Shown: piece by piece, positions 44,501 through 51,666 of the stretch | How positions within the stretch are numbered: position 1 is the stretch's first letter | How the letters are laid out: every line of letters starts with the position of its first letter | Assembly: GCF_009720525.1 (NCBI RefSeq) | Contig: NZ_CP043930.1 | Location: 1,054,001-1,118,000 of the forward strand | Length of the DNA stretch: 64,000 bases | Direction: 5' to 3' | Source: Gimesia benthica | GTDB taxonomy: Bacteria; Planctomycetota; Planctomycetia; Planctomycetales; Planctomycetaceae | Translations under genes and position numbers: made by a program | The notes under the pieces: model-generated | What the model was told of the DNA's origin: nothing | What the model saw: only the letters and a program-made list of their open reading frames with translations | Databases searched by the model: none

Positions 44501-45053
44501 CGTGGACTGCAAGGAACTAGTTGGGGAGCTTGAGAACTCAATCACTCAAATCAGGCATGATGGCTTGTCATTTATCTTGGCATCTCAATTTCCTGAACGT
44601 ATCCCCGAGCGAATTTTCAAGTATCTTTTGACTCGGTTCATCTTCAAATTACCGACTCAGAAAGCAATCAATTACGTCCGAAAAGCCGCACCGAATTTGG
44701 AATCTTTGTCTGCCCAGGGGGTTTCCAACCTCGATCTTGAACAAGGTATCTGCTTTATTCAGACCGACGACGATTGCAGCGATTCGATGTTGAAAGTACC
44801 GCAATTACTTGAAGTTCGACCAAGATGCACGCAGCATGGTGGAGCGACTCTCAGACAAAAGGGAAGTGAAGAAGAGAATTCCACAAACACAGAACACCAT
44901 GAGGAACTCGTCGATGTGGAATTCGAAGAGGAAGTGGAACTCTGTCCGAAATGCGGGGAAACACTAATTCTTCGGCAGACCAAAAAAGGTCCGGCGATGG
45001 TCTGCGGAAGCTATCCAGCCTGCCGATATGCACGACGAGCTACTGAAAACTGA
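41508..45053 (+). CDS. Orc/STAND-type AAA fused to HerA-type ATPase with zinc ribbon (1181 aa)
   Basis: Two motors in one chain. The N-terminal AAA domain has VLVLGEAGTGKTHLL near 85 and a Walker-B-like LILAFDQLEG near 305, as in Orc/STAND-type ATPases. From ~720, VKVVVGDSN, the P-loop GYMGSGKS, LVVFDEAHEYVD and the sensor-like ILASQFPE mark a HerA/DUF87-type hexameric translocase. The C-terminus ends in a topoisomerase-type zinc ribbon (CPKCGETL...CGSYPACRY). HerA motors power several known defence systems, but I know no system with this exact fusion. ATG 41508 (GGGGAG before it) and ATG 41547 (GAGGAG before it) are both plausible starts. Confidence 0.75.
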   Translation: MARVQDNKHEERKMHSDDSDQHRQLLENDPPAFVDRVDTPWEQIPDLASYNGMAFKRISRDLNRLSTEQEAMRTSGASLPSSRGVLVLGEAGTGKTHLLMRLAQNLAKSNHILFVRRPNNEEAIAQHIWTNIVNSLTRTVGGGTRSQIDDLLGHVFSSVLIPEFESDIQKGIDVEQRQRWVNTLKQDPCNLFEMLGEGQKRSDNMRAIRRRTLRFLQINQPDVDQSIAHALITYCFVAREERRRILLTWLSGQDIDPEDAKSMGLPESWVTFNESSTDLSIQQQREEQALRAIQSLGILSTYYQPLILAFDQLEGLRDEERLTHRWGDIVKEIFTMAPNLLIVTCIFPSLWESWFGHVLDDAAKQRIAQRTLELEKFGQQHATALLETHLREHFTRYRLPTSIFPFTEDDIGHLCFEATSPRVFLQKARTWFETWLDEDDVSKNNFETTRVTVTQDSIDTAIQSALNHFESEQRKQYGSEIPNEQDFFGRIKNIFKDFLKESDTNVIYDKASCGKYVMPPNLIIKHQENKESLCVAVINSVGNAFAARIRNLRKVAKNRDQFNHLIVIRDRRSKQIGAKSQEYLDDVQENGGAYVQAEIDEITLLNAIYDTIVAIEEHDLSIGSHEIDKRQFVEYLRSNNVFSRMQLFRQAGRLSEIIGHATNGNGDEKTEDDELSHFEGSHLSAPKELAPIPSPTDNSHPPRAKKEQTHKSSGFPVKVVVGDSNLASTHLGIVGRLRNDGRCLGLSLTKPQCAVVLGYMGSGKSYALGVLIENALLSTPTLVQQSRPMTAVAFNFRRNPEARFEYAGFGQPNTEANEVQKLISEYAIDPDKIGTVNVFGYEPELLRRAGDYEGLPTYPIQFRSDELGADHWEILMKPPSAQSEYMAIVRDIIQKLFYEDRLTFKNLERHILTDERLSNAQRQRAKNRLSFAERWIDDDRTYTWSDVLQAGSLNIFDLRMQTMEASEALKLCLVITDLVRRTRNGVNKLVVFDEAHEYVDCKELVGELENSITQIRHDGLSFILASQFPERIPERIFKYLLTRFIFKLPTQKAINYVRKAAPNLESLSAQGVSNLDLEQGICFIQTDDDCSDSMLKVPQLLEVRPRCTQHGGATLRQKGSEEENSTNTEHHEELVDVEFEEEVELCPKCGETLILRQTKKGPAMVCGSYPACRYARRATEN

Positions 45054-45125
45054 TGCGTCTAAAGCCAAAGATAATCTGACAAATAAATTTAATGGGCAAA
45101 TCCCAATAACCTAGAAGACATCAAC

Positions 45126-45320
45126 ATGACTGGCCGCATTTACCTTTTAAATGATCATTCGGATCTCATATCGATGGAAGAAGCTCCTTACGACTCTGAA
45201 GACATCCTCCAAGAGATGCTAGCCAATCACCCTCACCTTCTGGCTGGCGAACAGATCAATAGTGACGATCCAAGACGATGGCTTCTCATACCCCGTGATG
45301 GGGATTATTTAATTCAGTAA
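45126..45320 (+). pseudogene. Truncated N-terminus of a nuclease-like protein
   Basis: The 64 codons read IYLLNDHSDLISMEEAPYDS through PRRWLLIPRD and then stop. I recall this as the N-terminus of a longer (~300-aa) bacterial family whose next part carries the VEVKR nuclease motif. That part is absent here, so the gene was cut off. It is probably inactive. Confidence 0.6.
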
Positions 45321-45618
45321 TAGCCTGAAATAGATGATCACGAAAATCATCTGCTCCTAAAATCTTTTCAACATCCTCGTTTTCAATTGATGAAGGAGCG
45401 TCATCCACTAGGAGACGTTGAATTGATTCGGTTAAATCAAATGTTCTATCTTGAAGGACATTCAAGCCATCGTCTGAATCTACATAATCTCTCAAACGAT
45501 TATGAAAGATTGCGGAGTATATTCGATCTAAGATCTCCTGATTGTCTGTTGGTCTCATTTCAGCCATAGCAGCTCTCTCTAAGCTTGAATATCGTGGAAC
45601 ATTCTGGATCTCTGCCAA
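45286..45618 (-). CDS. Hypothetical protein (110 aa or shorter)
   Basis: Unknown family. Acidic and helix-rich, converging with the truncated gene and overlapping its last 35 bases. An internal ATG at 45567 is an alternative start. No clear ribosome binding site, so coding status is uncertain. Confidence 0.4.
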   Translation of the reverse strand: MAEIQNVPRYSSLERAAMAEMRPTDNQEILDRIYSAIFHNRLRDYVDSDDGLNVLQDRTFDLTESIQRLLVDDAPSSIENEDVEKILGADDFRDHLFQAITELNNPHHGV

Positions 45619-45874
45619 TCAGTCGATGGATAGACTCATTACCATCTATTTTGAATGACCAGGATCGAACTTTCCATCTTTTTTGTCATCTGCCGTTATT
45701 CTTTTCACAAGGCATCTAATCATTTATCCATAGTGCTCTCACATACTACACCAAATTACGCTCATTGATCTCTTCATGACCACCGAAAAATGGTGAATGA
45801 TTTATTCCAAGCCACACATTGCCATTTCCTCATCTGTACACTCAATACCACAGAATTTCAGCAATATCTTCTGT

Positions 45875-45892
45875 GTTACGCTCCTGCGATAG
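45875..45892 (+). promoter_or_regulatory. GTTACGC-N4-GCGATAG element, site 8
   Basis: Perfect match in both boxes (spacer TCCT). It ends 61 bases before ATG 45953. Confidence 0.75.
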
Positions 45893-45952
45893 AAATTGAT
45901 GAAGACAACACCCGTTGTCGTTGAATTCAATTACTCATTTCAAGGAAGCCAT

Positions 45953-46930
45953 ATGACATTCGCATGCGAGTACACACATGACGAAATTCTTGAGTTCGAC
46001 ATTTGGTTACCAGGTGGCTCAAGATGCATAATTTGCATTCTTAACTCAACAAAAGGACTGACGGACCAAGAGTTGGATGAAGTTCGTGAAGCTTTGATTG
46101 ATTTGGGGGACCTGGATAATCAGATTGACCGTATTTGGTACAAAATCGCCCCCCCAATAAGGATCTTTACGATCTCTTCTGAGGAAGCATCAGAAAGATC
46201 ACAGGAGAGAAACGGCTGCAATTTGATATCCTGGGAAGAGTTTGAAACGCGGATACCAGAGATCAAATCAGGTATCCAAAGTGTAATCGCTAACAATAAC
46301 GGGGTTACATACCCGGACGATTTCGGGCCAGTACGATATTTTGACTCTCCTACCAATCGCGATTTCGTATCAGGCTATTTGGAGAATTTTGGGGAGGATG
46401 ACTGCGTGATTGGATTGTTTAAGTCATGGGATGCCCTCGCGAGAGCAACTGACGAAGTCATGTCAATATGGGAAGATATGGGAGTAGAATACCTTGAGAA
46501 CGAGCAAGATACCTTGGAACAGCTTGACGACATCGTCGGGCCTCAAGTCACTTTCTGTATGCGATACGATTTCGAGCCAGTCGAATACCTGTCCACGTCT
46601 CAGCGAAAAAAAACGGCGTGCAAAGAAACATCATCGGATGAAGACCGCAAATATGAAATCGCCAAGGTAAAGATGATTCGAGAGATTTTACGACTTGAAG
46701 AAATCATTCAGGAGATGGTCGAAGAACGCGGGGGGTTAGTCTGGGTGTTGAGACGGGAGGCTCATTTAGTAACAGAGTCACGAAAGGCACCTGACATGCA
46801 AGTTTGCACAAAGTTTTGGTGTTTATTCCGGGATTATAGAACACGTGATCGCGTGGCCTGGAAAGTCAGGGAAGCAATGCAGGGGTACGAAGCATACACT
46901 TTGACAGTTGAGTATCAAGAGGTGCGATAG
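45953..46930 (+). CDS. Hypothetical protein, paralog of the 35728 gene (325 aa)
   Basis: Family unknown; acidic and soluble. It shares PIRIFTIS, CVIGLFKSWDALARATDEV and the C-terminal GGLVWVLRRE segment with the 35728 product, in the same order. The frame opens at TTG 45896, only four bases past the GTTACGC element. ATG 45953 has AAGGAAG upstream and restores the 61-base leader seen in the other members, so I prefer it. Confidence 0.7.
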   Translation: MTFACEYTHDEILEFDIWLPGGSRCIICILNSTKGLTDQELDEVREALIDLGDLDNQIDRIWYKIAPPIRIFTISSEEASERSQERNGCNLISWEEFETRIPEIKSGIQSVIANNNGVTYPDDFGPVRYFDSPTNRDFVSGYLENFGEDDCVIGLFKSWDALARATDEVMSIWEDMGVEYLENEQDTLEQLDDIVGPQVTFCMRYDFEPVEYLSTSQRKKTACKETSSDEDRKYEIAKVKMIREILRLEEIIQEMVEERGGLVWVLRREAHLVTESRKAPDMQVCTKFWCLFRDYRTRDRVAWKVREAMQGYEAYTLTVEYQEVR

Positions 46931-47365
46931 CTCGCGTTGCAGTTCTGTGCGTTGCTCCTTCCAATCGTGGATTTGGGATTGGACTTGGCCTCGATCAACG
47001 CTTCTCTGACTTGGCGGGCGTGGTCGAGCATTCCTTTCCACTGTGACTGGACTTCGGGGGGATGCTTGTTTGCTTCATCGGCAAGTGCTGTCAAACGATT
47101 GCCGAGTGCCGCACCGGTCATCTTACGACCGATGCCATAACCGTCCATCGGGTGCGGGGTTCTGTATTTGGCATCTGATGTAAGCTCCTGCAACGTTCGT
47201 GTAGAGGTTCTACATGTTTTTCTCACAAGAGCAACCGACTTACAAGCTGGGACATCGGTAAGCCTGCGAATAAGCCCGATGTCGCGTCGCTGGCGGTGTT
47301 TTAAGAGGCTGGGAGGTGGTTGGAGCCGTGTTGGGTGGTGAGGCGGTTGACGGCGGCGGAATGGC
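46931..47365. other. Region with a possible gene remnant
   Basis: On the minus strand 46915-47148 could encode about 77 residues (MDGYGIGRKMTGAALGNRL onward) with a natural-looking helical composition but no ribosome binding site. The open frame extending to 47529 runs antisense-like through low-quality, Arg/Pro-rich sequence and overlaps the DUF4365-like gene. I read this as a decayed gene end rather than a gene. Confidence 0.35.
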
Positions 47366-47782
47366 TCAAGCCCCCGAGTCGCCGCGTCCGATTCTGGACC
47401 ACGCCCCGCGAAACTCGTCTGCGTCGTATGCGTTAGGTTGGAGCCAGAAAGAGACACGCCCTTCCTTTTCGCCACGATGTGCCAGTTGCCGAACTTCGTC
47501 AGGCGTAAGTATGAAAGCTGTCGGGTCAACTGAAACCTTGTTGACGATTACCCAAAAGTCGCCCATCACTTTATCGAGCGTTTTCCCAAGGGGTACGGGA
47601 GCACGTTTGCTGAGTGCCTTCACCTGCACACCAATGTATCTCTCGCCGTCTCCGCTATACGCCACGACATCGATGCCTCTTGCGTTTCTGGCTGTCGGCA
47701 TCACATTCCAACCGAGGAGGGATAATTGGTAACACGTGAAGTACAATCCTGCATTGCCTACGATTTGGCCGTCTAGTTTCAT
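47366..47782 (-). CDS. DUF4365-like (PD-(D/E)xK-type) protein (138 aa)
   Basis: NAGLYFTCYQLSLLGWNVMP, then GIDVVAYSGDGERYIGVQVKAL gives the Asp...Gln-x-Lys signature of the small DUF4365/restriction-endonuclease-like fold. The middle part FWVIVNKV fits as well. These proteins are often nuclease-like relatives without known partners. No operon partner is visible. Confidence 0.65.
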   Translation of the reverse strand: MKLDGQIVGNAGLYFTCYQLSLLGWNVMPTARNARGIDVVAYSGDGERYIGVQVKALSKRAPVPLGKTLDKVMGDFWVIVNKVSVDPTAFILTPDEVRQLAHRGEKEGRVSFWLQPNAYDADEFRGAWSRIGRGDSGA

Positions 47783-48268
47783 GTTGTGTTTTCTTTTCTA
47801 ATTCCTTCGTGGCAGATTTCAGCCAGGCGTTTCCACCATGAAACATTGCGTTATCGAGGGTATAAATGCTCTTCTCGACACCGACCGGCGATTCTGCAAG
47901 TTTGGTAAAGATCGTTCGGAATCCGTCAATGGCTCGATTGACTAACCAAGTCATCTCCGACTGACCAGTCCCTTTGCTTTCATGCACAACTTGGCTCCGG
48001 GCAGGATGGGAGTGATGTAACGCATACTGTTCTTCCTTGTATGGTGGCCTGACATAATACTGAATCAAACTAAAAAAGCTGCCCAGTGATCTTTAATCAG
48101 CAATGATTAGTTGGACTTCTTTTCCAGACCATTTTGAATTACTTTGGGAGTTTCGGGTATTTCGATTAAGTACTTAGTGCAATCCCTATTTAAAAGTGCC
48201 TGCTTCGGCACTGACACCTGCACAGAATTGTAATGTTGTCAATCTACGGTAGCAATAAAGGAATACAG
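47783..48268. other. Region with degraded sequence
   Basis: A minus-strand frame (47655-48068) overlaps the DUF4365-like gene and is not convincing. 48012-48090 is a broken copy of the DUF3883/nuclease junction (separate entry). The rest shows nothing. Confidence 0.4.
48012..48090 (-). pseudogene. Broken copy of the DUF3883 gene end and nuclease start
   Basis: The minus-strand sequence aligns with 39688-39760: the last ~18 codons of the DUF3883 gene, the intergenic ribosome site AAGGAA and the start ATGCGT of the nuclease gene. One base is missing in the gene end. After the ATG the frame reads MRYITPILP (MRFIVAILTL in the intact gene) and stops after 24 codons. Confidence 0.55.
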
Positions 48269-48835
48269 ATGAAACGAACAATCATTTTCGCCTCCATGTT
48301 CTTCTTGATAGCCACTGTATCCAAGGCTGACGAACGTAATCTCTTCACCTTTGACAAGCCTGGATCTGCTCAACCATGGCAGACGGTCAATGACGGCGTG
48401 ATGGGTGGACGGTCCGATGGTCGCTTCAAAATCAACGACGACAAAAACATGGAGTTCTTCGGCACATTGTCGCTGGAGAACAATGGTGGCTTTGCCTCAG
48501 TGAGAGTCAGGGGCGGCAACCTTACATTGAAGAAAGACGACGTGATCGTGGTCAGAGTTAAAGGTGATGGCCGAGAGTACAAATTCAATGTCTATGATCA
48601 ACCGAACCTCAACGGCTTTTCCTATCGGCAGTCTTTTAAAACTAAAAATAATGAATGGATTGAAGTCGAGTTGCCGGTCAGGAACTTCGTGGCGACCTGG
48701 AGAGGCCGGTTTTTCCCCAACCAGAAACTCGATCCCAGTAATGTGGCTGGACTGGGATTTCTACTGGGGGATAAGAAAGCTGGCCCTTTCAAGCTGGAAG
48801 TCGAGTGGATAAAGGTGAAGAAAACCGAAGAGTAA
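48269..48835 (+). CDS. Secreted CIA30-family protein (188 aa)
   Basis: The signal peptide (hydrophobic IIFASMFFLIATVSKA) is followed by a CIA30-type beta-sandwich: WQTVNDGVMGGRSDG and GFASVRVRG, then EWIEVELPVRNF and LGFLLGDKKAGPFKLEVEWI. In mitochondria the family assists complex I assembly; bacterial members are of unknown function and probably bind carbohydrate-like ligands. AAGGAA lies five bases before ATG 48269; an upstream TTG at 48233 would precede the signal. Confidence 0.88.
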   Translation: MKRTIIFASMFFLIATVSKADERNLFTFDKPGSAQPWQTVNDGVMGGRSDGRFKINDDKNMEFFGTLSLENNGGFASVRVRGGNLTLKKDDVIVVRVKGDGREYKFNVYDQPNLNGFSYRQSFKTKNNEWIEVELPVRNFVATWRGRFFPNQKLDPSNVAGLGFLLGDKKAGPFKLEVEWIKVKKTEE

Positions 48836-48939
48836 ATCGTCCCCTTCCGGAGCGATCTGAAACAACGCTGAGGATCAAGCTCCTCTGAGAATAGAGGGAC
48901 TTATGCGACCTGTCAGTAAATCAATGGAAAGTAAGCAGC

Positions 48940-49743
48940 ATGCCCTACTTCATCTGCACAACTTGCGGAACGCAATTCAATAAATCCGACCAACCATCTG
49001 CCGAATGCAAGATTTGTACTGATGAGCGGCAGTATGTTGGCTGGAATGGGCAACAATGGACGACTTTTGCTGATCTTCAAGAATCGCATCGAAACGTCAT
49101 TCGGCTTAAAGAAGCTGGTCTCTATGGGATCGGAATGGAACCATCCTTTGCCATTGGTCAACGGGCACTCCTCATTGTCCGTCCGGAAGGAAATATCCTC
49201 TGGGACTGCATTCCCCTCATTGATGATGGCCTCATGGAAATGATCGAAGGCATTGGTGGTATTTCAGCCATCGCCATTTCACATCCGCACTACTACACGA
49301 GTATGGTGGAATGGAGCCGGGCATTTGATTGTCCGATCTATTTGCACAAGGACGACCGGGAGTGGGTGATGCGGTCTGATCCGTCTATCCAGTTTTGGGA
49401 TGGTGAAACGAAGGAGATCAGCAATGATCTGACGTTGATTCGGTGCGGAGGACACTTTGACGGGGGCACGGTCCTGCACTGGTCAGAAGGTGCCGCTGGA
49501 GAGGGGGTACTTCTTACCGGCGATATTCTGCAAGTGGTTCAGGATCGACGCTGGGTAAGCTTTATGTACTCTTACCCCAATCTGATCCCACTGCCAGCAT
49601 CGGTAGTTCGGCGAATTGCTGACACCGTCGAACCGTTCTGTTTCTCTCGTATTTACGGAGCCTTCTGGGGAAAGATTGTTGCCACAGATGCAAAAGCGGC
49701 TGTCCAGAGATCAGCAGAACGGTACATCAAATCTCTGGAATAA
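48940..49743 (+). CDS. Metallo-beta-lactamase-fold hydrolase (267 aa)
   Basis: The N-terminal zinc ribbon-like segment (CTTCG...CKICTDE) is followed by an MBL fold with ISHPHYYTSMVEW (the first metal motif, degenerate), GGHFDGGTVLHW and TGDILQVVQ. The usual HxHxDH motif reads SHPHYYTS, so only part of the metal site is conserved. Function unknown; a hydrolase of an ester or lactone is typical of the fold. Confidence 0.75.
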   Translation: MPYFICTTCGTQFNKSDQPSAECKICTDERQYVGWNGQQWTTFADLQESHRNVIRLKEAGLYGIGMEPSFAIGQRALLIVRPEGNILWDCIPLIDDGLMEMIEGIGGISAIAISHPHYYTSMVEWSRAFDCPIYLHKDDREWVMRSDPSIQFWDGETKEISNDLTLIRCGGHFDGGTVLHWSEGAAGEGVLLTGDILQVVQDRRWVSFMYSYPNLIPLPASVVRRIADTVEPFCFSRIYGAFWGKIVATDAKAAVQRSAERYIKSLE

Positions 49744-49805
49744 TAATTTCCGTATTGATGACTCTCACGTGATGATGAGCGACAGGATCAGTACATGTCA
49801 CAACA

Positions 49806-50375
49806 TCACCGAAACATAGTCCTCAGGTTCGGAACCAGTTCATACTCACCCTTCAGGTTCTTTATCATGGCCAACTGAGTTTCAAGTTCGTACTGAATCT
49901 GAGGATGCTCGAACAGGGTTTCCGGTGTATAACCGGGATCATCTTTTTCAAGCTTGCAGTCAAGGCCATCAATCACTGACTGAGCAACATCCTGGGACAA
50001 TCCCACATCGTTTCTGCGACAGCAGAGAATACACATCCCGATGCTCTGTTGCACTATGGATATAATGGGATCAACATCTCGCATGGGATCGGCCCATCCG
50101 TCATCGACTTCCATGAAGTCCATGTCGAGGGCATTCAGTTGATCCTTTTCAGGGATCACACCATTCAACAATGAATCCCAGATATCGTTCAGGATGTCCT
50201 GTAATGTTCGCAGATCAGATTGTGACAGATTCTTAATGAGGTGATCGGCGTGTGATATTAACAGGCGGTCGGCACACCAAACTGCAAACAAACATCGTTC
50301 AAAATGACGGAGCATACGGAGTTGCTTCGTCATGAATTCATATTGGTCGTCCATGTCATTGATCGTCTTATTCAT
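49806..50375 (-). CDS. DUF416-like hypothetical protein (189 aa)
   Basis: FERCLFAVWCADRLLISHADHL near 25 resembles the N-terminal helix of the YjaG/DUF416 family. A conserved acidic stretch DMDFMEVDDGWADPMRDVDP follows. Cytosolic, no catalytic motif known. The stop of the DoxX gene upstream lies about 30 bases before this gene on the same strand. Confidence 0.55.
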   Translation of the reverse strand: MNKTINDMDDQYEFMTKQLRMLRHFERCLFAVWCADRLLISHADHLIKNLSQSDLRTLQDILNDIWDSLLNGVIPEKDQLNALDMDFMEVDDGWADPMRDVDPIISIVQQSIGMCILCCRRNDVGLSQDVAQSVIDGLDCKLEKDDPGYTPETLFEHPQIQYELETQLAMIKNLKGEYELVPNLRTMFR

Positions 50376-50405
50376 ACGTCCTTATGATCCTTGGTGCCAA
50401 TCAAT

Positions 50406-50807
50406 TCAGGAATCATCCTGATCAGTGCCTTTACTGGCATAATTTCGAGACCGTGTATACCAGAACGCCCACAGCACAAATACCCCCTGCAACGGCAGTC
50501 GCAGCAGGTGAATGGTGGGTGAAGCCGGTAGGATCTCCTGGTTCTGGTAGAGGTAGATGTTGGCAGGAAACACAGCAATCAACAGGGCTATGATCCCCCA
50601 GGCTGCCAGATGTGAATATTTCGGTATCAGCAGCAGAGCCCCCAGCAGGATCTCAAAAACGCCACTGACCAGAACCAGTTCTTCATGAAACGGAAGATAG
50701 GGTGGCATTATTTTCAGAAAGAATGCTGGATTCGCAAAGTGCATCGTGCCAGCCACGATCATGAAGGTCGCGAGAAGGAACTTTGAGATTGATTTCACCT
50801 GACGCAT
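50406..50807 (-). CDS. DoxX-family membrane protein (133 aa)
   Basis: Four membrane helices with the DoxX pattern: FLLATFMIVAGTMHFANPAF, then SGVFEILLGALLLIP, AAWGIIALLIAVFPANIYLY and the C-terminal LPLQGVFVLWAFWYT. Family members take part in quinone or thiosulphate redox steps, but the substrate cannot be told. The frame extends to 50909; ATG 50807 starts just before the first helix. Confidence 0.85.
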   Translation of the reverse strand: MRQVKSISKFLLATFMIVAGTMHFANPAFFLKIMPPYLPFHEELVLVSGVFEILLGALLLIPKYSHLAAWGIIALLIAVFPANIYLYQNQEILPASPTIHLLRLPLQGVFVLWAFWYTRSRNYASKGTDQDDS

Positions 50808-51092
50808 CTGTGTTCTCGCTTGGGGATGGGGCTTCCCTACTTGTTTTTCTAACTTTAGATTGAAAAGAGCGGTATCCAGTAATTGTAGTCGACAGGGATA
50901 CTTAAGCATATGACTTCCCTGTCAGCCAGACTGCTTCCAAACATCACTCCAATCCATCACCGGAATTTTCCTATCCTCTTTCTCTAAATCAGGTTACAGA
51001 CCAATCCAGACCGTCTGCATGGCTCCCACTGTGTCAGTTGTGTCGGGTGTGTAGGTCAACTCTATATATACAGAATATTTTACGATCCCAGT

Positions 51093-51110
51093 GTTACGCT
51101 CTCGCGATAG
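51093..51110 (+). promoter_or_regulatory. GTTACGC-N4-GCGATAG element, site 9
   Basis: Perfect match (spacer TCTC), ending 61 bases before ATG 51171. Confidence 0.75.
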
Positions 51111-51170
51111 GTATGGAAAAGCGATTTACGCCAGTATTTCCATATTTCCATTACTCGTCAGGAGCAAACC

Positions 51171-51575
51171 ATGGCAGAAGATCAAGAAAAAATAACTGAC
51201 TCCAAGTTCTCGTCAACAATCGGTGCCGCTTTCATCATGAGCCTCATCGGCTTGCTTTACCAATCGTATTATAAGACCGACAAACCGACTGTCGTAAAAG
51301 ATTTTATTGCAGGATTTGACACAATCTCCGATGCAGAAACAGCTTTCCTCATCGGACTTTCTACATCAGAACTCCGCCAAAGACTTGGCAAACCCGATAA
51401 TGTCAAATTTTCAGCCAGGAACTACCCGGTACCACAAACATCAGTCACTTCGGAAACTAAGCCCGACGAAACCTGGGTCTACTTCAGCAAAGTTAATCAT
51501 AAGGCATCTGGTACGAAGATGAGCCTGACTTGTGATATCAGGGACGGTAAATGCATCGCCGCGAAAAGCTACTGA
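51171..51575 (+). CDS. Membrane-anchored hypothetical protein, BamE/SmpA-like (134 aa)
   Basis: One N-terminal membrane helix (TIGAAFIMSLIGLLYQSYY, ~17-35). The outside part has AFLIGLSTSELRQRLGKPD, the start-helix and loop typical of BamE/SmpA-like small domains that recognise protein partners. Role unknown. The GTTACGC element at the right distance links it to the kinase group. Confidence 0.6.
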   Translation: MAEDQEKITDSKFSSTIGAAFIMSLIGLLYQSYYKTDKPTVVKDFIAGFDTISDAETAFLIGLSTSELRQRLGKPDNVKFSARNYPVPQTSVTSETKPDETWVYFSKVNHKASGTKMSLTCDIRDGKCIAAKSY

Positions 51576-51666
51576 ATTCTGGACCACACATAGTCTCCCC
51601 CACCGTTCTCACTGGTCATGACAACTCCCCATAGAAACAGACTTCAAAATAGTCGGACTAAAAATA

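Noticed and set aside
46915-47529. A 204-codon minus-strand frame
   Set aside because: Its first half overlaps the DUF4365-like gene in another frame and looks like shadow translation; only the last ~77 codons might be a remnant.
47655-48068. A 137-codon minus-strand frame
   Set aside because: It overlaps the start of the DUF4365-like gene and contains the broken junction copy in another frame.
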